This document shows, piece after piece, positions 1 to 6,257 of a stretch of DNA of 10,302 bases. A model generated the notes under the pieces. That model did no database searches. It worked only from the letters and a program-made list of their open reading frames with translations, and was not told the DNA's origin. Each line of letters opens with the position of its first letter. The stretch's first letter is position 1. The position numbers and the translations under genes were made by a program. The DNA comes from an uncultured Lachnospiraceae bacterium (lineage in GTDB: Bacteria > Bacillota > Clostridia > Lachnospirales > Lachnospiraceae). The stretch spans positions 1 to 10,302 of the forward strand of contig CAMWUP010000051.1 in NCBI GenBank assembly GCA_947177465.1, written 5' to 3'.

Positions 1-2
1 TT

Positions 3-257
3 TATGAAGATGATAAACTGATTGGGTATATTGATAGTGTATCAAATGGGGTAACAGATGCTTATATTCAGGATTTAATGGTTTGTCCGGATTACCAAGG
101 CAAAGGGATTGGCACAGACCTGATGGGTAAAATGATTGAATATCTGAAGGAAAAGCGTATCTACATGATTTCAGTGGTTTATGAAGAATGCTTGAAACCG
201 TTTTATGAGCGATTTGGGTTTTATAATATGCTATGTGGGCAAATGGAAACATATTAG
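3..257 (+). CDS. GNAT-family N-acetyltransferase, 3' part only
   Basis: The frame is open from the window edge and ends at TAG 255-257, giving 84 residues that lack the N-terminus. The GNAT acetyl-CoA loop is visible at residues 28-40 of the fragment, with CPDYQGKGIGTDLM matching the family Q/RxxGxG pattern. It is preceded by the usual beta strand (AYIQDLMV) and followed by the helix EYLKEKR. The end, FYERFGFYNMLCGQMETY, is the typical closing strand of small GNAT enzymes, where a Tyr often acts as general acid. GNAT enzymes move an acetyl group from acetyl-CoA to an amine; the substrate cannot be read here. The gene stops cleanly and appears intact at its 3' end. The first two bases belong to the preceding codon. 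Confidence 0.85.
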   Translation, partial: YEDDKLIGYIDSVSNGVTDAYIQDLMVCPDYQGKGIGTDLMGKMIEYLKEKRIYMISVVYEECLKPFYERFGFYNMLCGQMETY

Positions 258-258
258 G

Positions 259-438
259 AATCATATATATACAGTCTCTCGTGCAAATTCCTATTTGAAG
301 AATTGTCATGTCATGGGTGGCGTTGCTAATGACAAGGTATTTAATATTGTAAAAAACGGCATATCGGACATGCGCTACATGAGCGATGCCTATCTTGCAG
401 AGGACTTGCAGGAAGAATATGCGGAGCAGAATGGCTAA
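259..438 (+). pseudogene. Remnant resembling the C-terminal end of a DUF3990-type protein
   Basis: A frame different from the GNAT gene is open across this stretch and ends at TAA 436-438. It contains VMGGVANDKVF, which resembles the VIGPVANDKVF-like motif I associate with DUF3990 proteins (family recalled, not searched). It ends with an acidic helix, SDAYLAEDLQEEYAEQNG. No start codon with a ribosome binding site precedes it: the first ATG in this frame (205) lies inside the GNAT gene, and an internal ATG (313) has no purine-rich site. The upstream part of the domain is missing, so this is probably the stump of a gene truncated when its 5' part was lost at the GNAT boundary. It could instead be a small translated ORF. 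Function is unknown. Confidence 0.4.
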
Positions 439-497
439 AACGGCGAATTGCGGTCGTTGGTTCTCTCTTTTTAACATAACGGAATTGCATTAAAAAC

Positions 498-529
498 GTG
501 CCTAAAATTCGAAGCGGAATTTTAGGCAC
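498..529 (-). terminator. Perfect palindrome, possible minus-strand terminator
   Basis: A perfect 13-bp inverted repeat (GTGCCTAAAATTC at 498-510, complement at 517-529) encloses a 6-nt loop. On the minus strand the stem is followed by G and then TTTTTA (496-491), fitting an intrinsic terminator for leftward transcription. On the plus strand there is no T-run after the stem. No minus-strand gene is visible to its right for it to serve, so it may instead be a mobile-element end or a leftover. It lies 60 bases after the stop of the upstream remnant. Confidence 0.45.
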
Positions 530-665
530 AACCCGTATGTACACTATATCACACTCTAAAATAAAAGTCTAGTAATATTTTATTTTTTTCTGTATACTCT
601 TATCAGTCGTATCAGTTCAGGTTCCATGAAGCAGTTTTATAGATGTAAAGGGGAGTTTTGCGGCA

Positions 666-812
666 AGGCACGCCGCCGGAGGGAGGGATATGTCTGTGCA
701 GACGCGCTCTCGCTCGTATAAAAACGCAGCGGTACATAAGGCGCTAAAGAACAGCGCCTAAGTGCCGGCGTTTTTATACGGTCTGCATAGACATATCCCT
801 CCCCATCGGCTG
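666..812 (+). repeat. Foldback element, copy A
   Basis: This 147-nt stretch folds into one long hairpin. The outer helix GCCG (672-675) pairs with CGGC (807-810). The main helix, 681-703 with 781-803, is 23 bp with a single G-T wobble. A second helix, GTATAAAAACGC (716-727) with GCGTTTTTATAC (768-779), is perfect. An apical hairpin AGGCGCT (739-745) with AGCGCCT (753-759) has loop AAAGAAC. Three short boxes recur in the same order in copy B on the other strand: AGGCACGCCG (666-675), GCGCTCTCGCTCG (704-716) and CGGCTG (807-812). No T-run follows, so it is not a simple terminator. I do not recognise the family. It could be a structured RNA, a REP/BIME-like repeat, or the DNA of a non-autonomous mobile element. 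Confidence 0.75.
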
Positions 813-917
813 AACACGGCAAAGCGTGTTACACAAAGCACGGCTTAGCTGTAAATAACATGAAAGGTGTAAATTAACATGTTCGCTTTGATATAAACAA
901 TCTGCGCTTGTCGTAGA

Positions 918-1062
918 CAGCCGTTGCGTCAGAGGAATCCCGAAGGAGCCCGTTAAGAAACGTTGGCGCTTGGCGAGGTTCCTCACGAGCCTAGCGTCCA
1001 CTACGTTTCTTGTCGAGCGAGAGTGCGGCGACTTGGGAATCCGCTGACGCAACGGCGTGCCT
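918..1062 (-). repeat. Foldback element, copy B (opposite orientation)
   Basis: Read on the minus strand this 145-nt element starts with AGGCACGCCG (1062-1053), has GCACTCTCGCTCG (1026-1014; 12 of 13 identical to copy A) and ends with CGGCTG (923-918). It folds like copy A but with different helix sequences. A perfect 13-bp outer helix (920-932 with 1044-1056) continues through mismatches into 934-941 with 1035-1042. A second perfect 9-bp helix pairs 955-963 with 1003-1011. A weaker apical stem pairs CGCT (967-970 region) with AGCG (993-996) and GAGG (975-978) with CCTC (981-984). The same boxes, order and length with different but complementary helices indicate selection on structure. Copies A and B have their 3' ends facing each other across 105 bases. 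Confidence 0.72.
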
Positions 1063-1078
1063 AGGACAACACACAAAA

Positions 1079-1126
1079 ACTTGCAATACATGGAACTTGC
1101 AATACATGGAACTTGCAATACACAAA
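1079..1126 (+). repeat. 16-bp tandem repeat, about three units
   Basis: ACTTGCAATACATGGA is present twice head to tail (1079-1094 and 1095-1110). A third unit at 1111-1126 diverges after ACTTGCAATACA. The array is bracketed by the direct repeat ACACAAAAAC (1071-1080 and 1120-1129), and a further ATGGAACT occurs at 1141-1148. It sits between foldback copy B and the ribosome binding site of the HelD-like gene, so it probably lies in that gene's 5' leader. There are no unique spacers, so it is not a CRISPR array. It is most easily explained by slippage. Confidence 0.8.
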
Positions 1127-1169
1127 AACCTGCACCACATATGGAACTGACACGCACCCAAAAACCACG

Positions 1170-1175
1170 AGGAGG
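1170..1175 (+). promoter_or_regulatory. Ribosome binding site that fixes the HelD-like start at 1183
   Basis: AGGAGG is followed by a 7-base spacer and ATG 1183-1185. The same frame is open upstream to an ATG at 1057, but that ATG lies inside foldback copy B and the extra 42 codons are translated tandem repeat. The 1183 start is therefore preferred. Confidence 0.88.
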
Positions 1176-1182
1176 TCATCAG

Positions 1183-3195
1183 ATGAATAAAGAACGGCAG
1201 GAAGAGCAGCGCCACTTTGACGAGTGCCGGAAGCTGATTTTAGAGAATACCGTAAAATATGAGGCAGAATTTGAAGAAAGACACGCAAAGACACAGGAGC
1301 TCTTTAAGGCAATGCAGGGCGGCGACGTGGAGCTCTATAACCAGATGATGACCAGCGCGAGTCTGGAAGAACACGCTGCCAACCAGCTTCAGAAAAACCG
1401 CGCCGCCTATGAAAATCCTTACTTTGGCAGAATCGACTATCTGGATAAGGAGATGGACAGGGAGGAAAAGGTTTATATAGGGAAGAACGGTATCTTTCGC
1501 AATAAGACGGATGTTGTGGTTGCAGACTGGCGCGCGCCGATTTCAAGCGTCTATTATGAGAACGAAATTGGGGACGGGAGCTACCGTCTGCCGGAGAAGG
1601 CTTCCGGAAACGGCATGGAGAGTCCCGAGATACCCATCTGCCTGCATTTAAAGAGAACCTATGATGTGGACAAGGGTATTCTGAAAGGGTATTACGACAG
1701 CGATGTGGCGGCAAATGATGCGCTTTTAGTGCAGTACCTCTCCAAAAATAAGGACGCGGTGCTGGGAGATATTATCGCCACCATACAGAAGGAGCAGAAT
1801 GAAATTATCAGGGAATCCCCCTTTAAAAATATTCTGGTACAGGGGGTGGCGGGAAGCGGCAAGACCACGGTGGCAATGCACCGGATTTCCTATATTCTCT
1901 ATAATTACAAGGAGCGCTTCACCTCCAATGAATTCTGTATTATCGGCGGCAACGATTTGCTGCTTTCCTATATCACAAGCGGTCTGCCGGAATTGGATGT
2001 GCATGATGTGAAACAGAAGCGCATGGATGCAATGCTCACCCATCTTCTGAAAAAGGAGTGGACAAAAAAGCAGAAGCTGGCGGAGCCGCTGCCGGACGCT
2101 GTGGTGCGGAGCCGCATGGATTTTATGCTGCGTCTGGAGCTTTGGCTTCTGCGTCTGCGGGAGGAAAAGGTTGCAGCGAAGGAGCTTACGGACAAAGCGC
2201 TTGGCATGGTTCTCAGCAGGAGCGGCATTGAACGGCTTCGGGAGGAAAATCCGGAGTACAGTATTTACAGGCTGCTTGTGACACTGGATGAGCGGGTGAG
2301 GACAAGGTTGAAATTTTTAACGCCAGAGGGAGAAAAGGATTATTTTATAAAAAAATGCAGGGAGTACAAAAACCATTACAAAAATCAGGCGGTGGAAAAA
2401 AGTGTCTGCGCTTTATATCAGGAATTTCTTACAGCTTATGCAGAGGAATTTCCGCAGGCAGTTGATTTGGCAGCTCATGAAAAAAGGGCGGCTGCAGGAG
2501 AATATGATATTTATGATGTGGCGGCGATGGTGCTGATTTATTACCGCGTAAAGCAAAAAAAGGAAGACGAGGAATTCGGACAGGTTTTTATTGATGAGGC
2601 ACAGGACTTCGGCGTTACGCTCTACTATGTACTGCGGAAGGTGCTGCCGGCGTGTTATTTTACCATTATGGGCGACGTCTCCCAGAACATCAATTATGAG
2701 ACGGGCATGAACGACTGGGAGGATATGAAAAAATGGGTGCTGACGGGGGAACGTGACAGCTTCCGTCTTTTAAAGAAGAGCTATCGCAATACCATCGAAA
2801 TCTCGGAATATGCGGGCAGAATTTTGGAGAAGGCTTCTTTTGGCCGCTATCGGATTGAGCCGGTTATCCGTCATGGCATACCGGTGCAGACATACAGGGA
2901 GGCGGACGAGGAGGCGATGTATAAGCGTGCACAGGGCATTGTGGAAGCCGCCGGAAAAGAGGGATATGGCAGCATTGCCGTCATATGCCGGGACGAGGCG
3001 GAGGCGGACTGGGTAGGGAAGTGGCTGGATGGGGTAAATATCCTTCCGGTGCGTATGACAAAGGGACTGGAATTTGACGTGGTAATTTTGTGGAATCCGC
3101 CTGAAGAGAATAAGGTACAAGACCCGAAAACCGCGAAACTCCAGTATGTTGCGGCCACGAGAGCCTTGCATGAACTGCATATTTTGCGTGTGTGA
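1183..3195 (+). CDS. helD: HelD-like UvrD/Rep-superfamily ATPase
   Basis: The 670-residue protein carries the superfamily 1A helicase motifs in order: Walker A GVAGSGKTT (221-229), Walker B IDEAQD (470-475), motif IV-like SYRN (533-536), motif V MTKGLEFD (625-632) and motif VI YVAATRA (655-661). The first 200 residues form a charged, probably coiled-coil N-terminal arm (KLILENTVKYEAEFEERHAKTQEL), followed by the VVADWRAPISSVYYENE block typical of HelD rather than UvrD or PcrA. In Bacillus subtilis, HelD binds RNA polymerase, pushes arms into its channels and frees stalled complexes using ATP. The protein is shorter than the roughly 770-residue Bacillus HelD, with the loss apparently in the middle. 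It has a strong ribosome binding site and no adjacent partner gene. A generic UvrD-like helicase is the less likely alternative. Confidence 0.88.
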   Translation: MNKERQEEQRHFDECRKLILENTVKYEAEFEERHAKTQELFKAMQGGDVELYNQMMTSASLEEHAANQLQKNRAAYENPYFGRIDYLDKEMDREEKVYIGKNGIFRNKTDVVVADWRAPISSVYYENEIGDGSYRLPEKASGNGMESPEIPICLHLKRTYDVDKGILKGYYDSDVAANDALLVQYLSKNKDAVLGDIIATIQKEQNEIIRESPFKNILVQGVAGSGKTTVAMHRISYILYNYKERFTSNEFCIIGGNDLLLSYITSGLPELDVHDVKQKRMDAMLTHLLKKEWTKKQKLAEPLPDAVVRSRMDFMLRLELWLLRLREEKVAAKELTDKALGMVLSRSGIERLREENPEYSIYRLLVTLDERVRTRLKFLTPEGEKDYFIKKCREYKNHYKNQAVEKSVCALYQEFLTAYAEEFPQAVDLAAHEKRAAAGEYDIYDVAAMVLIYYRVKQKKEDEEFGQVFIDEAQDFGVTLYYVLRKVLPACYFTIMGDVSQNINYETGMNDWEDMKKWVLTGERDSFRLLKKSYRNTIEISEYAGRILEKASFGRYRIEPVIRHGIPVQTYREADEEAMYKRAQGIVEAAGKEGYGSIAVICRDEAEADWVGKWLDGVNILPVRMTKGLEFDVVILWNPPEENKVQDPKTAKLQYVAATRALHELHILRV

Positions 3196-3205
3196 AAAGT
3201 TTGGT

Positions 3206-3221
3206 ACACAAGATATGGTAT
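3206..3221 (+). promoter_or_regulatory. Weak NrdR-box-like sequence upstream of nrdD
   Basis: ACACAAGATATGGTAT agrees with 12 of 16 positions of the NrdR consensus as I recall it (ACACTATATATAGTGT). It lies 7 bases upstream of the putative -35 of nrdD. NrdR is the ATP/dATP-sensing repressor of ribonucleotide reductase genes. It normally binds two boxes about 31 bp apart centre to centre, and I do not see a convincing second box, so this is tentative. Confidence 0.28.
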
Positions 3222-3227
3222 TTTGCG

Positions 3228-3256
3228 TTGACTTTGCCCCTGATAGATGATACACT
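3228..3256 (+). promoter_or_regulatory. Putative SigA-type promoter of nrdD
   Basis: TTGACT (3228-3233) and TACACT (3251-3256) are separated by 17 bp. This would start transcription near 3263, about 25 bases before the GTG start, leaving just enough leader for the AAAGGGAGG ribosome binding site at 3272-3280. The -35 matches 5 of 6 consensus bases and the -10 matches 4 of 6. It indicates that nrdD is transcribed separately from the HelD-like gene. Confidence 0.55.
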
Positions 3257-3287
3257 GATACTATCGCTTTGAAAGGGAGGTTCTTAG

Positions 3288-5672
3288 GTGTTTCAGGTAA
3301 TAAAGAGAGATGGGGAGAAAGTAGACTTTACGCTGACAAAGATTAACGACGCCATTATGAAGGCGTTTAACGCCACACAGATGCAGTACAGCAATGATAT
3401 CGTGGATTTGCTTGCGCTGCGTGTTTCGGCGGACTTTCAGAGTAAGGTGAAGGACAACGCCGTACAGGTGGAGGATATTCAGGACAGCGTAGAGCGTGTG
3501 CTGGGACAGGCCGGCTACGAGGAAGTGGCAAAGGCTTATATCCTGTATCGTAAGCAGCGCGAAAAAATGCGTACCATGAAGTCTACCATTTTAGATTATA
3601 AAGATGTTGTCAATAGCTATGTCAAGGTTGAGGACTGGCGTGTCAAGGAAAATTCCACGGTTACTTATTCCGTGGGGGGTCTTATTTTAAGCAATTCCGG
3701 AGCGGTTACTGCCAATTACTGGCTTTCTGAAATTTATGACCAGGAAATTGCCGATGCACACCGCAATGCGGATATTCATATCCATGATTTGTCCATGCTG
3801 ACAGGCTATTGTGCAGGCTGGTCTTTAAAGCAGCTTATCAAGGAGGGGCTGGGAGGCATCACCGGAAAAATCACCTCCGCACCGGCAAAGCATCTGTCCG
3901 TGCTCTGCAACCAGATGGTCAATTTTCTGGGTATTATGCAGAATGAATGGGCGGGCGCACAGGCTTTTTCTTCCTTTGATACTTATCTTGCGCCCTTTGT
4001 AAAGGCGGATAATTTAAGCTATGCGGAAGTAAAGAAGTGTATAGAGGCGTTTATCTACGGCGTCAATACGCCGAGCCGCTGGGGGACGCAGGCGCCTTTC
4101 TCCAATATTACGTTAGACTGGACCGTGCCGGACGATTTGGCGGAGCTTCCTGCTATCGTGGGCGGACAGGAGATGGATTTCAGATACAAGGACTGCAAAA
4201 AAGAGATGGATATGGTAAACAAGGCGTTTATCGAAACCATGATTGAAGGGGATTCCAACGGACGCGGTTTCCAGTATCCTATTCCGACCTATTCCATCAC
4301 AAGGGATTTTGACTGGTCTGACAATGAAAATAACAGGCTTTTATTTGAAATGACAGCAAAGTACGGTACGCCGTATTTTTCCAACTATATCAATTCGGAC
4401 ATGCAGCCCTCCGACGTGAGGAGTATGTGCTGTCGTCTGCGACTTGATTTGCGTGAGCTTAGAAAAAAGACAGGCGGCTTTTTCGGTTCGGGTGAGAGCA
4501 CGGGAAGCGTTGGCGTTGTGACGATTAATATGCCGCGGATTGCGTATCTTTCCTCCGGCAGGGATGAGTTTTTTGCAAGGCTGAATCATATGATGGACGT
4601 GGCGGCGCGTTCCCTCAAGGTAAAGAGAGGCGTTATCACGAAGCTGCTGGATGAAGGGCTTTACCCCTACACCAAGCGTTATTTGGGCAGCTTTGAAAAT
4701 CATTTTTCCACCATCGGACTGATTGGCATGAACGAGGTTGGATTAAATGCCAACTGGCTCAGAGCCGATATGACGGATAAGAGGACGCAGGAATTTACCA
4801 AAGAGGTATTGAACCATATGCGCAGCAGACTGTCCGACTATCAGGAGCAGTACGGAGATTTGTACAATCTGGAGGCGACGCCTGCAGAGAGCACCACGTA
4901 CCGTCTCGCCAAGCACGACAAGAAGCGCTGGCCGGCAATCAAGACGGCAGGCAGGCTGGGAGATACCCCTTACTATACCAATTCTTCCCATCTGCCGGTA
5001 GACTTTACCACCGATATTTTTGACGCGCTGGATATTCAGGACGAGCTGCAGACCCTGTATACCTCGGGAACCGTGTTCCACGCATTTCTCGGAGAAAAGC
5101 TGCCTGACTGGAAGGCGGCGGCAAATCTGGTAAAGACTATCGCTGAAAATTACAAGCTGCCGTATTATACGCTTTCGCCGACCTATTCCATTTGCAGGGA
5201 GCACGGCTATCTGGCGGGAGAGGTAAAGGAATGTCCTCACTGCGGACAGCGCACGGAAATTTACAGCCGTATCACAGGCTATTACAGACCTGTGCAGAAC
5301 TGGAACGACGGCAAGCTGCAGGAATATGCGAACAGGACGGAATATGACGTTGCCAATTCTGTGCTGAAACGTCCCATGGGCGCAATCGTAACGCTTTCCA
5401 ATTATGCTGCGGATGTGGAAGTTTCCGTCAGGACGCCGGAAAATGTCAAGTATCTTTTTACGACCAAGACCTGTCCCAACTGCAAGGCGGCGAAGGAGTA
5501 TCTGCGCGGGGAAAGCTACGTGCTTATCGACGCGGAGGAAAATATAGAGCTGGCACAGCGCTACGGCGTGATGCAGGCGCCGACGCTGGTTGTAGTAAAT
5601 GACGGCAGTCACAAAAAATATGTGAACGTTTCCAATATAAAGAAGTATGCAGAGGGTATGGTGGCTGTTTAA
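3288..5672 (+). CDS. nrdD: Anaerobic (class III) ribonucleoside-triphosphate reductase with fused glutaredoxin-like domain
   Basis: The 794-residue cytoplasmic enzyme reduces ribonucleotides to deoxyribonucleotides using a glycyl radical. GTG 3288 is chosen because AAAGGGAGG (3272-3280) lies 7 bases upstream. Residues 1 to about 92 form an ATP-cone allosteric domain (FQVIKRDGEKVDFTLTKIN). The catalytic barrel follows, with adjacent cysteines C381-C382 in SMCCRLRLD. The C-terminal metal site reads C636-x2-H639 and C649-x2-C652, next to the glycyl radical loop SRITGYYRPVQNW with G664 as the likely radical residue. Residues about 718-790 are a thioredoxin-fold domain with C729-PN-C732 and cis-proline P765 (APT). 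The fused redoxin suggests that electrons come from a disulfide carrier rather than formate (inference). NrdD needs the radical-SAM activase NrdG, which is not adjacent. Confidence 0.97.
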   Translation: MFQVIKRDGEKVDFTLTKINDAIMKAFNATQMQYSNDIVDLLALRVSADFQSKVKDNAVQVEDIQDSVERVLGQAGYEEVAKAYILYRKQREKMRTMKSTILDYKDVVNSYVKVEDWRVKENSTVTYSVGGLILSNSGAVTANYWLSEIYDQEIADAHRNADIHIHDLSMLTGYCAGWSLKQLIKEGLGGITGKITSAPAKHLSVLCNQMVNFLGIMQNEWAGAQAFSSFDTYLAPFVKADNLSYAEVKKCIEAFIYGVNTPSRWGTQAPFSNITLDWTVPDDLAELPAIVGGQEMDFRYKDCKKEMDMVNKAFIETMIEGDSNGRGFQYPIPTYSITRDFDWSDNENNRLLFEMTAKYGTPYFSNYINSDMQPSDVRSMCCRLRLDLRELRKKTGGFFGSGESTGSVGVVTINMPRIAYLSSGRDEFFARLNHMMDVAARSLKVKRGVITKLLDEGLYPYTKRYLGSFENHFSTIGLIGMNEVGLNANWLRADMTDKRTQEFTKEVLNHMRSRLSDYQEQYGDLYNLEATPAESTTYRLAKHDKKRWPAIKTAGRLGDTPYYTNSSHLPVDFTTDIFDALDIQDELQTLYTSGTVFHAFLGEKLPDWKAAANLVKTIAENYKLPYYTLSPTYSICREHGYLAGEVKECPHCGQRTEIYSRITGYYRPVQNWNDGKLQEYANRTEYDVANSVLKRPMGAIVTLSNYAADVEVSVRTPENVKYLFTTKTCPNCKAAKEYLRGESYVLIDAEENIELAQRYGVMQAPTLVVVNDGSHKKYVNVSNIKKYAEGMVAV

Positions 5673-5705
5673 GGCGGCAGATTCCGTTTTGCAAAGGCTT
5701 CTATC

Positions 5706-5744
5706 AGGCAAAAACCGCTTAGATTGTCGGTTTTTGCCTTTTTT
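5706..5744 (+). terminator. Intrinsic terminator after nrdD
   Basis: A perfect 12-bp stem, AGGCAAAAACCG (5706-5717) with CGGTTTTTGCCT (5728-5739), has a 10-nt loop and runs into six Ts (5739-5744). It lies 34 bases after the nrdD stop and should separate nrdD from the ACT-domain gene downstream. Confidence 0.92.
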
Positions 5745-5774
5745 CAAAAAATAAACGGCGCGTTGGAGTGGCGG

Positions 5775-6257
5775 ATGAAAAATGAAATTAGAGAGATGGC
5801 GGTATTTCGGATTACCATCGAGAGAGAAAAGCTGGCAAAGGACAAAAAAGGTGTCTGCAGAATCTTTGAGTTGCTGGAGGAATGTCGGATTCCTTGTGAA
5901 TGTATTGCGATTAATATCGACTGGCTTGCGATTGTCATACGGGAATCAGAATACGGAAAATTAAGCGGTTTTCTGGTTTTGCTGCGACAGACCATGAGTA
6001 AGATAAATACTTTCATCGAGAGAGAGATGGCACTGCTCTGCATCGTAGGCGAGGAGATAAGCAGCCGTGGAATCGGCATGGTGACGAGCAGCCTTATTAT
6101 GCAGGGCATCGAGATTAAAATGCAGCGGTATCTGCAGTGCCGCGACCGGTTTATGGTCTGTGTTTCGACGGACGCAGCAAAGCAGGCAGGGCAGATTATC
6201 GCGGGGATTCTGGACGGAGGAGATTATTTTGCAAAGAGAACGGATTGCATATCTTGA
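5775..6257 (+). CDS. Small protein with two ACT-like domains, resembling the regulatory part of aspartokinase
   Basis: ATG 5775 is preceded by TGGAG at 5763-5767 with a 7-base spacer. An upstream ATG at 5724 lies inside the nrdD terminator and is rejected. The 160-residue protein has no kinase or other catalytic domain. Residues about 8-75 (VFRITIEREKL, then GVCRIFELLEECRIPCECI) and about 83-147 (EMALLCIVGEEISSRGIGMV, then QGIEIKM) each show the ACT beta-alpha-beta order. The second, with its VGEEIxxRGIG loop and KMQRYLQCRDRFMVCV strand, is close in style to the C-terminal ACT pair of aspartate kinases. ACT pairs bind amino acids and regulate enzymes. This one could be a free-standing sensor or a relic of lysC (inference). 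Its end overlaps the next gene by 29 bases. Confidence 0.8.
   Translation: MKNEIREMAVFRITIEREKLAKDKKGVCRIFELLEECRIPCECIAINIDWLAIVIRESEYGKLSGFLVLLRQTMSKINTFIEREMALLCIVGEEISSRGIGMVTSSLIMQGIEIKMQRYLQCRDRFMVCVSTDAAKQAGQIIAGILDGGDYFAKRTDCIS
6215..6222 (+). promoter_or_regulatory. Ribosome binding site that supports a TTG start at 6229
   Basis: CGGAGGAG lies inside the end of the ACT gene. Its GGAGG core (6216-6220) is 8 bases before TTG 6229-6231. The frame is also open from an ATG at 6160, but that start has no ribosome binding site and adds 23 arginine-rich residues that do not fit the family N-terminus. Confidence 0.75.

Larger units (their letters stand above)
439..1182. other. Gene-free region rich in foldback structure
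   Basis: No credible coding region is seen in these 744 bases. ORFs on either strand lack ribosome binding sites and run through inverted repeats. From left to right it holds a perfect 13-bp palindrome (498-529), an AT-rich tract (about 555-590), foldback element copy A (666-812), a 105-base linker with a small hairpin (stem 813-818/825-830, loop GCAAAG), foldback element copy B in opposite orientation (1062-918), a 16-bp tandem repeat (1079-1126), and the ribosome binding site of the next gene. A promoter for the HelD-like gene must lie here, but no convincing -35/-10 pair stands out. Confidence 0.7.

Noticed and set aside
541..556. NrdR-box-like ACACTATATCACACTC
   Set aside because: Only the left half matches, and no ribonucleotide reductase gene is near.
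666..1062. Integron attC sites
   Set aside because: The foldbacks have a suitable size, but the GTTRRRY/RYYYAAC core sites are missing at the ends and no integrase or cassette genes are nearby.
1079..1126. Possible CRISPR array
   Set aside because: The units are 16 bp, directly abutting and without unique spacers, and no cas genes are present.
2161..2185. Third copy of the two-box repeat (minus-strand TGCAACCTTTT)
   Set aside because: Only the first box is partly matched. The GGGGTA box is absent and the site is inside the HelD-like coding sequence.
4743..5747. A 334-codon open frame on the minus strand
   Set aside because: It lies wholly antisense to the unmistakable catalytic and redoxin parts of nrdD, has no ribosome binding site and has a composition typical of a shadow frame.
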